Shown here piece after piece: positions 31,589-42,991 of a stretch of 49,355 bases of DNA (within the stretch, counting starts at the first letter, position 1; each line of letters starts with the position of its first letter). The DNA comes from Candidatus Uhrbacteria bacterium. Lineage in GTDB: Bacteria > Patescibacteriota > Patescibacteriia > UBA9934 > GWF2-40-263. The position numbers were made by a program, and so were the translations under genes. The notes under the pieces were generated by a model, which saw only the letters and a list, made by a program, of their open reading frames with translations, did not search any database and had not been told where the DNA came from. The DNA lies in the NCBI GenBank assembly GCA_016219925.1, contig JACRJU010000010.1, positions 96,147 through 145,501 of the forward strand, in the 5' to 3' direction.

Positions 31589-34500
31589 ATGAAAGAACGT
31601 CCTCCCATGGGCGTACTTTTTGTTTCTTCCCACCTTTTATACCCTCCTATGCCCATTTACCGACGCACCCCGGTCAAAACCCGAGAACGCAAAGCATTCG
31701 ACGCGGTTACGGACGCCCTTGAGCTTCCGGATCTTATCGAAGTCCAGCGCCGTTCTTATCGCTGGTTTTTCGATGAAGGAATCCGCGAGTTGTTCCAGGA
31801 GATCACTCCGATCAAGGATTTTATCGGTCGCGACCTCGAGCTCTATTTCGACGATTACTATTTAGATGAGCCAAAGTTTGATGAGAAAACGTCGCGTGCG
31901 AAGAACGTCACTTTTGAGGCCCCGCTTCGCGTCAAGACGCGTTTGGTGAATTTGCGTTCTAAACAAGTAAAAGAGCAGGAGATTTATCTTGGCGATTTGC
32001 CGATCATGACTCCGCGTGGAACGTTTGTGATCAACGGGGTCGAACGCGTTGTCGTTTCTCAGCTCGTGCGATCCGCTGGAGCGTTTTTTACCGCCGAGGT
32101 TTATCGTGGCCGCCGTTATTACGGCGCTAAAATCATTCCGAACCGCGGAGCTTGGCTGGAGTTTGAAACGGATCCAAAAAATGTCATCTGGGTGAAGATT
32201 GATCGCAAGCGCAAAGTGCCTGTCACTGCGCTCATGCGCGCGTTTGGCATTGTGAGTGATGAGGAGATCACCGCTTTGTTTACTGACATCGATACCCACC
32301 CCATCAATCACTACATCGAGTCCACACTCAAAAAAGATGTTTCTACAAATGAGGATGAAGGATTGATCGAGGTATATAAGCGTATTCGTCCGGGTGATCG
32401 CGCGACAGCGGATAACGCTAAGGGGCTTATCCATTCAATGTTTTTCAACTTCGATCGTTATGATTTAGGCAAAGTCGGTCGTTATAAGTTTAACCTGCGA
32501 TTTAATGAGGATACCTCGCCTGACGCGGTTGGTCTTGAAGAAAATCGTATTATCAAAAAAGAAGATTTGGTGAGAATTGTCCGGGAGATCATCTCGCTCA
32601 ACATTGCCCAAGGCGATCCTGACGATGTGGATCACCTCGGCAACCGCCGCGTGCGCGCGGTGGGCGAGCTCATTCAGGGGCGATTCCGCGTCGGACTGGC
32701 GCGCATGGAGCGCATCATCAAAGACCGCATGTCAACCCAGGACATCGACGCGCTGACCCCGGGCCGGCTCATCAACGCCCGTCCGGTTATCGGCGCGGTG
32801 CGTGAATTTTTTATGTCTTCCCAGCTCTCGCAGTTCATGGATCAAACCAATCCACTCGCCGAGCTCGAGCACAAGCGTCGCCTCTCGGCGATGGGGCCGG
32901 GGGGGTTGTCGCGCGAACGCGCCGGATTTGAAGTGCGCGATGTGCATCCCACCCACTATGGCCGCATTTGTCCGATTGCGACTCCAGAAGGCCCAAACAT
33001 TGGGCTTATCGGTCACCTTGCCTCTTACGCCATCATCAACGATTACGGATTTATCGAAACACCGTACCGAAAGATTGAGAAGATCGAAACGAACGGAAAA
33101 GTCCGAGCTCGAGTGACAGATGAGACGGAATACATCAACGCGTTTAAAGAAGAACGATCGGTAACCGTTCCGGCGACGACGAATATTGATGCAGAAGGAT
33201 TTATCGTTGATGAATTTGTCGGGGCGCGAAAATTTGGTGAACCAAAAATTGTTGCCCAATCTGAAGTGGATTACATGGATGTTTCATCCAAACAGATTGT
33301 TTCGATTGGTACCGCTCTTATTCCGTTTTTGGAACATGATGATGCCACGCGCGCGCTCATGGGAACGAACATGCAACGTCAAGCCGTGCCAACCATCAAA
33401 CCAGATGCGCCGATGATCGGGACCGGTGTTGAAAAGCGCGCGGCCAAGGACTCGGGTCACGTGGTGGTTTCAGAACAAGATGGTGTGGTCAGTGCTGTAG
33501 ATTCTAATCACATCAAAGTGGCGGACAGTAAAGGAAATGAGTTCGATTACGAACTCAAAAAGTTTTTGCGATCCAACAACTCGACCGCCATCAACCAGCG
33601 TCCAGTTGTTGATAAAGGTCAGAAGATTAAGAAAGGTGATGTTGTTGCGGACTCTTCCGCGGTGGATCACGGAGAGCTTGCGCTTGGTCAGAACTGTTTG
33701 GTGGGCTTCATGGCTTGGGGTGGATACAACTATGAAGACGCGGTCATTATTTCTGAACGCCTTGTGCATGATGATCGTTTCACCTCCATCCACATTGAGA
33801 ACTACACGATTGACGTGCGGGACACGAAGCTGGGTCCGGAAGTCGTGACTTCAGATATTCCAAACGTCTCCGAAGAAAAGCTCAAACATTTGGACGCCGA
33901 AGGGATTATTCGCATCGGAGCGGAAGTGAAGTCTGGCGACATCTTAGTGGGAAAAATCACTCCTAAAGGAGAAACCGAACTGTCGGCCGAAGAAAAACTT
34001 TTGCGTGCGATTTTCGGCGAGAAGGCTCGCGATGTGCGCGATTCTTCGATGTATCTTGAGCACGGGGAGCATGGAAAGGTGGTAGATATCACGATTTTCT
34101 CGCGCGAAGCTGGCGACAAGCTCTCTCCGGGCGTGATCAAATCCATTCAGGTGACGATCGCGGATTTACGCAAAGTGCAGGTTGGCGACAAGGTGGCTGG
34201 ACGTCATGGAAACAAAGGCGTGATTTCCCGCGTTGTGCCGATGTCGGATATGCCGTTCTTAGAAGACGGCACACCGCTTGATGTAATTCTCACCCCGTTG
34301 GGTGTGGTGTCTCGTATGAACCTCGGGCAGATTTTGGAAGTCCACCTCGGGCTCGCGGCAAATGCGCTTGGCTATAACGTGATGACTCCTGTTCTTAATG
34401 GAGTTGCGGAGACGGCCATTCATGAGGAACTCAAAAAGGCTGGCATGCTTCAATCAGGTCAAACCATGTTGTTTGATGGCCGCACCGGAGAGCATTTTGA

Positions 34501-34903
34501 ACACCCGGTGACCGTGGGCTACATGTATATCCTCAAGCTTTCGCACATGGTTGAAGATAAGATGCACCAACGTTCCATTGGTCCGTATTCTCTCATCACC
34601 CAGCAGCCGCTTGGGGGAAAAGCCCAGTTTGGCGGACAACGATTTGGAGAAATGGAAGTGTGGGCTTTGGAAGCCTACGGCGCGGCTCACACCCTTCAGG
34701 AAATATTGACCATTAAGTCTGATGATGTGCCCGGTCGCTCCAAAGCGTACGAGGCGATCATTAAAGGGGAGCCGATTCGAAAGGTCAACATTCCGGAATC
34801 CTTTAACGTGCTCGTGCGTGAACTCAAGGGACTCTGTTTAGATGTGGAACTGATGAAAGATAACAAAAAGGTCGACCTCCCAGGGGAGAAGCAGAGCAAA
34901 TAA
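31589..34903 (+). CDS. rpoB: DNA-directed RNA polymerase beta subunit
   Basis: 1104 residues from the first ATG. The family-like sequence begins at the in-frame ATG 31649 ([17 protein letters not shown]), so the true protein may be 1084 residues; neither start has a Shine-Dalgarno. Recognised by [27 protein letters not shown], the [19 protein letters not shown] block, the rifampicin-region sequence [65 protein letters not shown], and the C-terminal [25 protein letters not shown]. The rifampicin-contact residues look sensitive-type (SQFMDQ, HKRR, SA). Short for the family, consistent with few lineage insertions. Confidence 0.98.
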   Translation: MKERPPMGVLFVSSHLLYPPMPIYRRTPVKTRERKAFDAVTDALELPDLIEVQRRSYRWFFDEGIRELFQEITPIKDFIGRDLELYFDDYYLDEPKFDEKTSRAKNVTFEAPLRVKTRLVNLRSKQVKEQEIYLGDLPIMTPRGTFVINGVERVVVSQLVRSAGAFFTAEVYRGRRYYGAKIIPNRGAWLEFETDPKNVIWVKIDRKRKVPVTALMRAFGIVSDEEITALFTDIDTHPINHYIESTLKKDVSTNEDEGLIEVYKRIRPGDRATADNAKGLIHSMFFNFDRYDLGKVGRYKFNLRFNEDTSPDAVGLEENRIIKKEDLVRIVREIISLNIAQGDPDDVDHLGNRRVRAVGELIQGRFRVGLARMERIIKDRMSTQDIDALTPGRLINARPVIGAVREFFMSSQLSQFMDQTNPLAELEHKRRLSAMGPGGLSRERAGFEVRDVHPTHYGRICPIATPEGPNIGLIGHLASYAIINDYGFIETPYRKIEKIETNGKVRARVTDETEYINAFKEERSVTVPATTNIDAEGFIVDEFVGARKFGEPKIVAQSEVDYMDVSSKQIVSIGTALIPFLEHDDATRALMGTNMQRQAVPTIKPDAPMIGTGVEKRAAKDSGHVVVSEQDGVVSAVDSNHIKVADSKGNEFDYELKKFLRSNNSTAINQRPVVDKGQKIKKGDVVADSSAVDHGELALGQNCLVGFMAWGGYNYEDAVIISERLVHDDRFTSIHIENYTIDVRDTKLGPEVVTSDIPNVSEEKLKHLDAEGIIRIGAEVKSGDILVGKITPKGETELSAEEKLLRAIFGEKARDVRDSSMYLEHGEHGKVVDITIFSREAGDKLSPGVIKSIQVTIADLRKVQVGDKVAGRHGNKGVISRVVPMSDMPFLEDGTPLDVILTPLGVVSRMNLGQILEVHLGLAANALGYNVMTPVLNGVAETAIHEELKKAGMLQSGQTMLFDGRTGEHFEHPVTVGYMYILKLSHMVEDKMHQRSIGPYSLITQQPLGGKAQFGGQRFGEMEVWALEAYGAAHTLQEILTIKSDDVPGRSKAYEAIIKGEPIRKVNIPESFNVLVRELKGLCLDVELMKDNKKVDLPGEKQSK

Positions 34904-34923
34904 TTTCCGATGTCCAAACGCAT

Positions 34924-37900
34924 ATGTTCAAAAAACAAGATACCCTCAAATCGACCGATTTTGACTCCATTCGCCTGCGCCTCGCCTCTCCAGAGGTGAT
35001 GCGCGCGTGGTCGTTTGGGGAAGTGACCAAACCGGAAACGATCAACTACCGCACCCAGAAGCCGGAAAAAAGTGGATTGTTTGCGGAGGAAATTTTTGGG
35101 CCTTCAAAAGACTGGGAATGTTATTGCGGCAAATACAAAAAAATTCGTTACAAGGGAATCGTCTGCGACAAATGTGGCGTGGAGGTCACCCACTCGATCG
35201 TACGTCGCGAGCGCATGGGCCACATCGAACTAGCCGCCCCGATCACGCACATTTGGTTTTTGCGCGGGGTGCCATCCAAGATCGGCACCGTGCTGGACAT
35301 GTCCATTCAAAATTTGGAAAAGGTTATTTATTTTGCGAGCTTCCTTATCACCCACATCAACCAAGAAGCGAAAGAGCAAACGGTTGAGCAGGTGAAACAA
35401 GAGAAAAAGACCAAGCAGAAAATGATCGAAGGGGAGTTTAAGCGCGACGTGGGTCGTTTGGCAGAGAAGTATCAAGATGACGAAAAGAAAATCAAACAGG
35501 AGACCACCCGACTTGAAGAAATTCGCGATCAAAAGTTTGAAGAGCTTGAAGCGGATTTTGAGCAGGTCACGTTGGATCTCAAAGAGATGGAAGTGCTTTC
35601 GATCATCTCCGAACAAACCTATCACGAATGGTCGCTCAAGTATGGGCACATTTTTGAAGCCGACATTGGGGCCGGCGCGGTAAAAGAAATGCTTGCGCGC
35701 GTCAATGTGGATGAAACAATGAAGCGGCTGGAAGAAGAGCTTGAGAACGCGACCAAGACCAAGCACGATCGCCTCTTGCGCCGGCTCAAACTGCTCAAAT
35801 CTTTGAGCGTCAACAAAATTAAACCAGAGTGGATGGTGCTCAATGTCCTCCCCATCATCCCACCAGATTTGCGCCCCATGGTGCCGCTTGATGGAGGTCG
35901 TTTTGCGACATCGGATTTGAACGACTTGTATCGCCGCGTAATCAACCGCAACAACCGCTTGCGCCGGCTTTATGAACTCAATGCACCGGAGGTGATTTCA
36001 CGCAACGAAAAACGCATGCTTCAAGAAGCTGTGGATGCGCTCATCGACAACAGCGCTCGTCACAGCAAAACCGTGATTGCCGCCACCGGAAAAAAACGCC
36101 AACTCAAGTCGCTCGCTGACCAGCTCAAAGGAAAGCAAGGCCGCTTCCGTCAAAATTTGCTTGGAAAGCGTATCGATTATTCTGGACGTAGCGTGATCGT
36201 GGTAGGCCCGCATTTGCGGCTGGATCAGTGTGGTCTGCCAAAGAAAATGGCCCTTGAACTCTTTAAGCCGTTTGTCATTTCAAAATTGATTGAACGCGAA
36301 TACGTCCACAACATCCGTAGTGCCAATCGTTTCATCGAATCAGACCGTCCGGAGACATGGGACATCTTGGAAGAAATCATTAAAGATGCTTTCGTCCTGC
36401 TTAACCGCGCCCCGACCCTTCACCGTTTGGGTATCCAAGCCTTCCGTCCGACGTTGATCGAAGGGAAAGCCATCCAGATCCATCCGCTCGTTTGTGATGC
36501 CTATAACGCGGACTTTGATGGAGATCAAATGGCTGTTCATGTGCCGCTCACGCAGGAAGCGCGCGCTGAAGCGCGCGAGATTATGCTCGCCACAAAGAAC
36601 TTGCTCAAACCGGCTCATGGTGGTCCGGTGACCACTCCAGGGAAAGACATTGCATGGGGCATTTTCTACCTCACCATGGAACTCACTCCCATGCCAAAAG
36701 AAGAGAAAGGTCTTCCGTGGTTTGCCTGCGAAACGGATGCGCTCTATGCGGTGCATTCCGGTGCCATGAAGTGGCGCGATTGGTGCGGTGTGCGTTTGTC
36801 AGGTGGCGATAAGCTTATCACCACACCGGGACGCGTCATGGTGAACCAGCAGTTCCCCAACGAAGTGCCTTACATGAACCAGACGCTCGGCAAAAAGGAA
36901 TTGTCGAACATCGTGAAATATTATTTGGAACTCAACGGGCCAGAGATGACTTCGGAGTTTTTGGATCGCCTCAAAGAGCTTGGATTTAAGTATTCCACCC
37001 AATCCGGATATTCCTGGGGTATGGGGGCTTTGCCGAATATCACAAGTAAGCACGGGCTCATTGCCGAGGGCGACACGCGCGTGCGTGAGATTGAAGATTA
37101 CTTTTCTCAAGGGCTTCTTACCGCCTCGGAGCGCCATTCTTCTATCATCAAAATTTGGTCGGAAATCAAAGACCGGATTGCCGATGAGGCCAAGAAGAGC
37201 TTGCCTAAGGACAATCCAGCCTACACCATGATCGAGTCCGGGGCGCGCGGCACATGGGGCCAGATGACACAGATGGTCGGAATGAAAGGTCTGGTGGCGA
37301 ACCCGGCTGGAGAAATTATCGAACTGCCCGTGAAGTCGTCATTTAAGGATGGCTATGATGTGCTCGAATTTTTTATCTCATCTCACGGTGTGCGCAAAGG
37401 ACTCACGGATACGGCGCTTCGCACTGCAAACGCGGGGTATCTCACACGCCGTTTGGTAGACGTGGCCCAGGATGTGATTGTGCGCGAGCCGGATTGTGGC
37501 GATGACCAAGGCGTGCTGTTGACCAAACAGGAATCCGATGAGATCGGCGAGCCGTTGTTGATTCGCATTTTGGGACGCACCGCGCTTTCGGATATCAAAA
37601 AACCCGGTGGCCGTAAAGTGATTGTCAAAGCTGGTGAGCTCATAACAGAACAAGATATTCGTGAATTGGAAAGCGCAGGGGAGGATCTGTTGGAAGCTCA
37701 TGTGCGCTCGGTGATGACGTGTCATTTGCGCCGTGGGGTCTGTCAAAAATGTTACGGCTATGACCTGGCCTACAACAAGCTCGCAAAGATCGGCACGGCC
37801 GTTGGGATCATGGCCGCTCAATCCATCGGGGAGCCAGGAACTCAGCTTACGATGCGTACGTTCCATACTGGTGGTGTGGCTGGGAAAGATATTACTCAGG

Positions 37901-38952
37901 GATTACCGCGTGTGGAAGAATTATTTGAGGCGCGCAATCCTAAACAGAAGGCCATCATGTCTGAAGTATCCGGGAAAGTGACGATTGAAATCGCTCAGCG
38001 CGAAATCGTGCAAGCCGGAACAGGAAAACAAATTCTTGATACGCGTGCCGGACAGAAGTCTGTGAAAATCGCCCATCAAGGCATCGAGGAAGAGGTGATC
38101 GTCATTGGAAAAACAGCTAAACTTTTGGTCAAAGATGGTCAGAGTATTAAAGCCGGGCAACCGGTTGCCGAGAAATCGTCCGGGGCGATTGAAACCCCTG
38201 TGTCCGGAACTGTGGTGCTCGGAAAAGCTGGGGTCGTGACCGTGGTTCATGAGACGGAAAAAATTCGAGAATACATTGTGCCACCCGGCTACACGTTGTA
38301 TGTTAAGGATGGTGATGAGGTACAGGCTGGTGATGCCCTGACGGATGGGAATTTGGATCTTCAGGTGCTCTTCAAATGTAAGGGGCAGGATGCGGTTCAG
38401 AAATATCTCTCAAAAGAAATTCAATTCATCTACGCAAGCCAAGGACAAAAGCTCAACAACAAGCACATCGAGATCATCATTCGACAAATGTTTTCTCGCG
38501 TGCGGGTGATGGATCCAGGAGATACAGATTTGCTTCCTGGCGAGGTGATCGAGAAGGCGACGTTTGAGGATGCCAATGACACCGTGGGGAAAAATGGGAA
38601 GCCGGCGCAAGCGGAAGCGTTGTTCCTGGGTATCACGAAGATTTCGCTCTCAACTGATTCATGGCTTTCCTCGGCCTCCTTCCAAGAAACCGCCAAAGTT
38701 TTGATCAATGCGGCCGTCACCGGGAAAGTTGATCAACTCGGTGGTCTTAAAGAGAATGTCATCATTGGTCGACTTATTCCGACGGGAACAGGGTATGAGG
38801 GGATGCAAGAGTCGCTTATCGGTAGGTTTGAGAATCATTCGAATGAACCCGAGCCTCGCGAAAAAGTCGCCAAAGAAGTCGCAGGGGAAATTGAAGAAGC
38901 GTTTGCGGACAACCGTCAGATTGGAGAGGAAGCCGAGAAAACAGAAGAATAA
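34924..38952 (+). CDS. rpoC: DNA-directed RNA polymerase beta' subunit
   Basis: 1342 residues, starting 20 nt after rpoB. The N-terminal zinc ribbon is [23 protein letters not shown]. The catalytic [17 protein letters not shown] holds the three Mg-binding Asp residues. The bridge-helix/trigger region is present, and the second zinc site includes C...[16 protein letters not shown] charged coiled-coil insert of about 100 residues ([35 protein letters not shown]) sits in the N-terminal third. The acidic tail ends EEAEKTEE. Forms the polymerase core with RpoB. Confidence 0.98.
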   Translation: MFKKQDTLKSTDFDSIRLRLASPEVMRAWSFGEVTKPETINYRTQKPEKSGLFAEEIFGPSKDWECYCGKYKKIRYKGIVCDKCGVEVTHSIVRRERMGHIELAAPITHIWFLRGVPSKIGTVLDMSIQNLEKVIYFASFLITHINQEAKEQTVEQVKQEKKTKQKMIEGEFKRDVGRLAEKYQDDEKKIKQETTRLEEIRDQKFEELEADFEQVTLDLKEMEVLSIISEQTYHEWSLKYGHIFEADIGAGAVKEMLARVNVDETMKRLEEELENATKTKHDRLLRRLKLLKSLSVNKIKPEWMVLNVLPIIPPDLRPMVPLDGGRFATSDLNDLYRRVINRNNRLRRLYELNAPEVISRNEKRMLQEAVDALIDNSARHSKTVIAATGKKRQLKSLADQLKGKQGRFRQNLLGKRIDYSGRSVIVVGPHLRLDQCGLPKKMALELFKPFVISKLIEREYVHNIRSANRFIESDRPETWDILEEIIKDAFVLLNRAPTLHRLGIQAFRPTLIEGKAIQIHPLVCDAYNADFDGDQMAVHVPLTQEARAEAREIMLATKNLLKPAHGGPVTTPGKDIAWGIFYLTMELTPMPKEEKGLPWFACETDALYAVHSGAMKWRDWCGVRLSGGDKLITTPGRVMVNQQFPNEVPYMNQTLGKKELSNIVKYYLELNGPEMTSEFLDRLKELGFKYSTQSGYSWGMGALPNITSKHGLIAEGDTRVREIEDYFSQGLLTASERHSSIIKIWSEIKDRIADEAKKSLPKDNPAYTMIESGARGTWGQMTQMVGMKGLVANPAGEIIELPVKSSFKDGYDVLEFFISSHGVRKGLTDTALRTANAGYLTRRLVDVAQDVIVREPDCGDDQGVLLTKQESDEIGEPLLIRILGRTALSDIKKPGGRKVIVKAGELITEQDIRELESAGEDLLEAHVRSVMTCHLRRGVCQKCYGYDLAYNKLAKIGTAVGIMAAQSIGEPGTQLTMRTFHTGGVAGKDITQGLPRVEELFEARNPKQKAIMSEVSGKVTIEIAQREIVQAGTGKQILDTRAGQKSVKIAHQGIEEEVIVIGKTAKLLVKDGQSIKAGQPVAEKSSGAIETPVSGTVVLGKAGVVTVVHETEKIREYIVPPGYTLYVKDGDEVQAGDALTDGNLDLQVLFKCKGQDAVQKYLSKEIQFIYASQGQKLNNKHIEIIIRQMFSRVRVMDPGDTDLLPGEVIEKATFEDANDTVGKNGKPAQAEALFLGITKISLSTDSWLSSASFQETAKVLINAAVTGKVDQLGGLKENVIIGRLIPTGTGYEGMQESLIGRFENHSNEPEPREKVAKEVAGEIEEAFADNRQIGEEAEKTEE

Positions 38953-38974
38953 AAAATGCCGTCGGTGAGCATCT

Positions 38975-39460
38975 ATGACCGATCACGGATACATTGTTTT
39001 AGGCCTTGACCCAGGTTATGGGCGTATGGGGTTTGGGGTTGTTTTTACGGATGGAAAAACCGTTGAACTCATTGATTACGGAGTGGCAGTAACGGTTTCT
39101 GGTGATGCTTTTGAAAATCGTCTGCTTAGCATCGCCAACGATCTGCACGCGCTGTTTGAACAACACCGTCCCCACATGGTTGCGGTTGAGAAATTATTTT
39201 TTGGGAAGAGTTCATCCAATGCCATGAAAGTTGCTGAAGCCCGCGGGGTCGCGATGCTCATGGCCGCTCAATCAGGAGCCCCCATCGTCGAGTTCACTCC
39301 GGCTCAAATCAAAAAAGCTTTAACGGGCGATGGGAAGGCTCCAAAAGCGGGGATGCAACGGATGGTCAAAGAAACACTGAAACTTCCCGCTCCGCCTAAA
39401 CCCGATGATGCGGCCGACGCGCTTGCAGTTGCAATCGTTGCGGCTCTTAAGAAGTGGTGA
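38975..39460 (+). CDS. ruvC: Holliday junction resolvase RuvC
   Basis: 161 residues. Begins with VLGLDPGYGRMGFGVV, containing the first catalytic Asp. VAVEKLFFGKSSSNAMKVAEARG holds the catalytic Glu, and PKPDDAADALAVAI holds the final Asp pair. RuvC cleaves Holliday junctions together with RuvAB, which are not in the window. Starts 22 nt after rpoC and is probably co-transcribed. Confidence 0.95.
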   Translation: MTDHGYIVLGLDPGYGRMGFGVVFTDGKTVELIDYGVAVTVSGDAFENRLLSIANDLHALFEQHRPHMVAVEKLFFGKSSSNAMKVAEARGVAMLMAAQSGAPIVEFTPAQIKKALTGDGKAPKAGMQRMVKETLKLPAPPKPDDAADALAVAIVAALKKW

Positions 39461-39463
39461 ATA

Positions 39464-39494
39464 AAACAGCCCTGACGGTGTCAGAGCTGTTTTA
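39464..39494. terminator. Terminator between ruvC and tRNA-Gly
   Basis: AAAACAGC-CTGAC ggt GTCAG-GCTGTTTT is a long hairpin usable in both directions by the convergent ruvC and tRNA-Gly. Confidence 0.85.
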
Positions 39495-39569
39495 TGGAGC
39501 GGGTAGCGGGAGTCGAACCCGCATCACCAGTTTGGAAAACTGGGATAATAACCGCTATACGATACCCGC
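39495..39569 (-). tRNA. tRNA-Gly(UCC)
   Basis: Reverse strand. Acceptor GCGGGTA/TACCCGC, anticodon stem CCAGT/ACTGG with loop TTTCCAA (anticodon TCC), T-arm CGGGT TCGACTC CCGCT (four Watson-Crick pairs), and CCA encoded. Confidence 0.94.
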
Positions 39570-39582
39570 GCGTTGCGCACAT

Positions 39583-39611
39583 ACTGTACACGGACCACGG
39601 GAATCGTTCAA
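39583..39611 (-). promoter_or_regulatory. Promoter of tRNA-Gly
   Basis: Reverse strand TTGAAC, a 17-bp spacer, then TACAGT. Confidence 0.65.
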
Positions 39612-39625
39612 GAGTCTCCCTTTCT

Positions 39626-40882
39626 ATGGCCTTGTGGCATTCTGTTATTGAACATCTTTCCTTGAAACGTTCTCCCAATCGAACCCCACTTTTTTTTCTT
39701 AGTGCAATGCTTCTGTTCTGGACCCTCTATGAGGGGATGATTTCCTATCTGACCCCAATCGCCGTCGAGCATGCGGGGTATTCCAAATCCATGATCGGAG
39801 TGATTCTCGGCTCTTCTTCCATTGCCGGAGCCGTGTTTGATGTGATTGCTTGTCGAGTTTTTCGAACCTCGACTTTTCGAAGAATGTTTTTGATCGTTTT
39901 TGTCTTGTGTTTAAGTTATCCCATTATATTATTTCAAGCTAACACTTTTGTCTGGTTTTTACTTGCCATGGGGGTCTGGGGTATTTATTACGATCTTAAA
40001 GATATCTCCAATCTCGATTTCGTGGCACGCTTTACCCAAAAACATGATCATGCCGGAAGCTTCGGTATCCTCGGATCTTTTCAAGCGGCAGGCTTTTTGC
40101 TCGGTCCACTCATCGCAGGAATTTTCCTCGCACAAGCCTATGACTTCCAACCGTTTGCCATGGCGTTGATCTTTCTTTCTATTGCGTTTGTTTTCTTTCT
40201 GGCTCTTCTATTTGTGACCCGCAAACAGATGAAGATGGTCCATGTCACACCTATCAAACGCATCGGTTTTTCCGCCGAACTTGTGTTGTGGAGTCGGCTT
40301 GGTCGCGTATTGTTTCCGATTTTGTTTTTCGGGATGTTCCTCAACGTGATTGATGCGTTTTTTTGGACGATTGGTCCACTGATTGCGGAGAGTTTTAGTC
40401 ATATCAAAACGTTTTCCGGACTGTTCATGACTGCTTACTCTTTGCCGTCCCTTCTGATCGGTTGGTGGGTTGGTTCAATAACAAAAGTCTTTGGAAAAAA
40501 ACGAACGGCTTTTCTCTCGCTTCTCGTCGGCTCGGCGATTTTAATTCCCATGGCCTTTCTGTCTTCTCCGGTCATGACGATCGGTCTTGTTTTTATTGCC
40601 TCTTTTTTTATTTCATTGTCTTGGCCATCGATCGCCGGTGCCGTAGCGGATTACGTGAGCGAAGCGGATGGATATGCCCGTGAGATCGAAACGCTCAGCG
40701 ACTATGCCTCAAATCTTGGCTATATCGTGGGGCCTATTTTGGCTGGATTTGTTGCTGATCGTTTTAGCAACACCGGGGCGTTTTTTTTCTTAGGGGTCCT
40801 CGGGGTTCTGGTTTCCCTTGCTTTGTTCGTGCTGGTTAAACAGAAAATTAATGTCCTTAAACAACTCCCGAGAGTCTCCTAA
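39626..40882 (+). CDS. Major facilitator superfamily transporter
   Basis: 418 residues with about 12 hydrophobic helices. The loop after helix 2 (GSSSIAGAVFDVIACRVFRTSTFRRMF) and the central KQMKMVHVTPIKR loop fit MFS topology. The start ATG 39626 is chosen because the ORF track's longer start (39494) would code through tRNA-Gly on the opposite strand. The substrate is unknown. No Shine-Dalgarno. The next gene has its own promoter. Confidence 0.85.
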   Translation: MALWHSVIEHLSLKRSPNRTPLFFLSAMLLFWTLYEGMISYLTPIAVEHAGYSKSMIGVILGSSSIAGAVFDVIACRVFRTSTFRRMFLIVFVLCLSYPIILFQANTFVWFLLAMGVWGIYYDLKDISNLDFVARFTQKHDHAGSFGILGSFQAAGFLLGPLIAGIFLAQAYDFQPFAMALIFLSIAFVFFLALLFVTRKQMKMVHVTPIKRIGFSAELVLWSRLGRVLFPILFFGMFLNVIDAFFWTIGPLIAESFSHIKTFSGLFMTAYSLPSLLIGWWVGSITKVFGKKRTAFLSLLVGSAILIPMAFLSSPVMTIGLVFIASFFISLSWPSIAGAVADYVSEADGYAREIETLSDYASNLGYIVGPILAGFVADRFSNTGAFFFLGVLGVLVSLALFVLVKQKINVLKQLPRVS

Positions 40883-40897
40883 TTTTTCCGTGTTTTG

Positions 40898-40906
40898 TGT
40901 TATACT
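40898..40906 (+). promoter_or_regulatory. Extended -10 promoter of the GH16-like gene (leaderless geometry)
   Basis: TGTTATACT ends exactly 8 nt before ATG 40915. The spacer CTGTTTAT is identical to that before the gene at 19792. Confidence 0.6.
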
Positions 40907-40914
40907 CTGTTTAT

Positions 40915-41715
40915 ATGACACGATTTTTTAGCGTTTTGATTACGATAGCTTTTCTTCTTGTTGAAACCATTTCTTTTCCGTTGTCCAGCTTAGCGGCCAC
41001 TCGAACCGTTACATTCGACAACAGGGAATGGAATGTCAAAAGTGGAAATTACGGACCTGGACCGAATTTTTGGACTAATGATCCTAGTGACGTTTACGTT
41101 GATGAAGGAGGGGCTTTACATCTTACCGTGGTGAATCATTCCGGAACGTGGTATTCCTCGGAAGTATGGCTTCCTTCTTCTTTGGGTTACGGAGTATATG
41201 AATTTCAAATCGATTCTGATATTGCCTCTATAGATCCTAACCTCATTGGGGCTCCATTTTTATATCAAGACGATACACATGAATTAGATATCGAATATAC
41301 TCGTTGGAGTGATTCCACTGCGCCGAATACTTGGTACTCTATTCAGCCAGCTTATCTGAAAGGACATCAAACAACATATCGGACAACGACGAATGGTGTT
41401 GGGATCACGGCTCGTATCGAATGGACTTCCGATCATGTCACTTTTTCAACATGGCAAGCAGGAACCATTTTGAATAGTTGGACCTATGCCGGGTCAGATA
41501 ATTTCGTTCCTGGTAACGAGCGACTTCATATCAATTTTTGGCAAAACCAAGGATGGGAACCTCTCAATGGAACCCGTAATGAATTTGTCGTAAAAAATTT
41601 TCGTTTTACACAGGCTTCTTCGTTGTTGATCACGAACCCAACGACAACGACCACGATAGCTCCAACCACGACCAAACAAAAAAAGGTTCTTTCAAAAAAA
41701 CGGCGCTGGCGATAA
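40915..41715 (+). CDS. Secreted glycoside hydrolase family 16-like protein
   Basis: 266 residues from ATG 40915; the track's GTG start at 40897 lies inside the promoter. A signal peptide (about 1-27) ends SSLAA. The body is a concanavalin-like beta-sandwich with HELDIEYTRW, matching the GH16 catalytic signature E-x-D-x-E with both acids present. FDNREWNVKSGNYGPGPNFW and GVYEFQIDSDIAS also fit the family. Enzymes of this family cut beta-1,3/1,4-glucans or galactans; the substrate is not predictable. The C terminus has a Thr-rich linker and a strongly basic end (KQKKVLSKKRRWR), perhaps for wall or polymer binding. Confidence 0.75.
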   Translation: MTRFFSVLITIAFLLVETISFPLSSLAATRTVTFDNREWNVKSGNYGPGPNFWTNDPSDVYVDEGGALHLTVVNHSGTWYSSEVWLPSSLGYGVYEFQIDSDIASIDPNLIGAPFLYQDDTHELDIEYTRWSDSTAPNTWYSIQPAYLKGHQTTYRTTTNGVGITARIEWTSDHVTFSTWQAGTILNSWTYAGSDNFVPGNERLHINFWQNQGWEPLNGTRNEFVVKNFRFTQASSLLITNPTTTTTIAPTTTKQKKVLSKKRRWR

Positions 41716-41761
41716 TTCAAAATCCAGACCCATTAAGGATCTGGAGATTTTATGTCTTGAT

Positions 41762-41838
41762 TGGTCGGGATGACAGGACTTGAACCTGCGACCTCCTGGT
41801 CCCAAACCAGGCGCTCTAGCCGACTGAGCTACATCCCG
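41762..41838 (-). tRNA. tRNA-Pro(UGG)
   Basis: Reverse strand. Acceptor CGGGATG/CATCCCG, anticodon stem CCTGG/CCAGG with loop TTTGGGA (anticodon TGG), T-arm GCAGG TTCAAGT CCTGT (one G-T pair), and CCA encoded. Confidence 0.95.
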
Positions 41839-41852
41839 ATGTTCGCCGCGTC

Positions 41853-41881
41853 AATATATCAGACAAAACCAAGCAGATCAA
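41853..41881 (-). promoter_or_regulatory. Promoter of tRNA-Pro
   Basis: Reverse strand TTGATC, a 17-bp spacer, then TATATT, 14 nt upstream of the tRNA. Confidence 0.75.
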
Positions 41882-41904
41882 GCTTTTAGCAACCTTATCG
41901 TATT

Positions 41905-42894
41905 ATGGAGGATTTTAAAAAATTTGTCCGTCTGGCCATCAAACAAGGAGCCTCGGATTTGCACCTTGTCGCTGGGGCTTTGCCGACGCTCCGCGTCCAT
42001 CGCAAGCTCGTCACTTTAAAAAAAGAGCCGCTATCCTTGGATGAGGTGCAGAAGATGGTGACCGCCTTGCTCGGTCAGACTCAACTTAAAGAATTAGGAG
42101 TCTCAGGGGATTTAGATATTGGAGTCAGTGTGGAGGATGTCGGATTGCGCGTGAACATTCATAAACAAATGAATGGTTTGGGGTTGGCGATCCGGGTGAT
42201 TGCTTCGAAGATTCCGACTCCGGAGGAGCTTCAATTTCCTGATTCGCTCAAACAAGTTGCGGATCTCACGGATGGGTTGGTGATCGTCAGTGGTCCAACA
42301 GGTTCTGGAAAATCCACAACCCTTGCCGCAATGATCGAGCAGATGAATCAAAAATCCACCCGTCATATTTTGACCCTTGAGGATCCTATCGAGTATCGAT
42401 TTCATGCGAGTCAGTGTCTGATTGAACAACGTCAGCTCGGAGTCGATTTTCCTTCTTTTGAGAAAGGGCTTCGCCACATTTTACGCCAAGATCCAGACGT
42501 CATTGTAGTGGGGGAGATGCGTGATCCTGAAACGATTGCTTTGGCGCTGACCGCGGCGGAAACAGGGCATCTCGTGCTTTCAACTCTGCATGCGCCTAAT
42601 GCCTCGGAAGCGATCGAGCGGATGGTGAATGTCTTTGAAGGGGCCGTTCAACGACAGATTCTCCTCCAGCTTTCAGCGACTCTGCGGGTTATCGCGGCCC
42701 AGAGGCTATTGCCAGGCAAGGCTGGGGGCATGGTTGCGGCTCGAGAGATTCTTATCTCAACAACAGCCATTCGTAGCGCGATTCAGAGTAATAATCTCTC
42801 GTCCATGAAGTCCGCCATTCAGACCGGAAAGCGCTATGGAATGATCAGCATGGAGCGCGCGATCGAGGACTTACAAAAAGCGGGTGCGATTTAG
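41905..42894 (+). CDS. pilT: Type IV pilus retraction ATPase PilT
   Basis: 329 residues. The N-terminal PAS-like domain opens EDFKKFVRLAIKQGASDLHLVAGALPTLRVHRKL. Walker A is GPTGSGKSTTLAAM, the Asp/His boxes are HILTLEDPIEYRF and HLVLSTLHAPNASEAIERM, and the Walker B region is LRQDPDVIVVGEMRDPETI. The C-terminal AIRS-type motif has the variant AIRSAIQSNN. PilT powers pilus retraction and twitching. It lies upstream of the pilin and assembly genes, in the same direction. Confidence 0.94.
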   Translation: MEDFKKFVRLAIKQGASDLHLVAGALPTLRVHRKLVTLKKEPLSLDEVQKMVTALLGQTQLKELGVSGDLDIGVSVEDVGLRVNIHKQMNGLGLAIRVIASKIPTPEELQFPDSLKQVADLTDGLVIVSGPTGSGKSTTLAAMIEQMNQKSTRHILTLEDPIEYRFHASQCLIEQRQLGVDFPSFEKGLRHILRQDPDVIVVGEMRDPETIALALTAAETGHLVLSTLHAPNASEAIERMVNVFEGAVQRQILLQLSATLRVIAAQRLLPGKAGGMVAAREILISTTAIRSAIQSNNLSSMKSAIQTGKRYGMISMERAIEDLQKAGAI

Positions 42895-42911
42895 CTATAC
42901 ACAGGGTTCTT

Positions 42912-42941
42912 TTGAAGCGAAAGGATGTTTAGCGGTATACT
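42912..42941 (+). promoter_or_regulatory. Promoter of the major pilin gene
   Basis: TTGAAG, an 18-bp spacer, then TATACT. The leader is about 45 nt. Confidence 0.6.
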
Positions 42942-42991
42942 GGCATAGTCATCCCATCATTCATTCATCGGTTTTTTAACACAACGATTCT

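Noticed and set aside
39494-39625. N-terminal extension of the MFS protein
   Set aside because: It would be coded through the complement of tRNA-Gly and its promoter.
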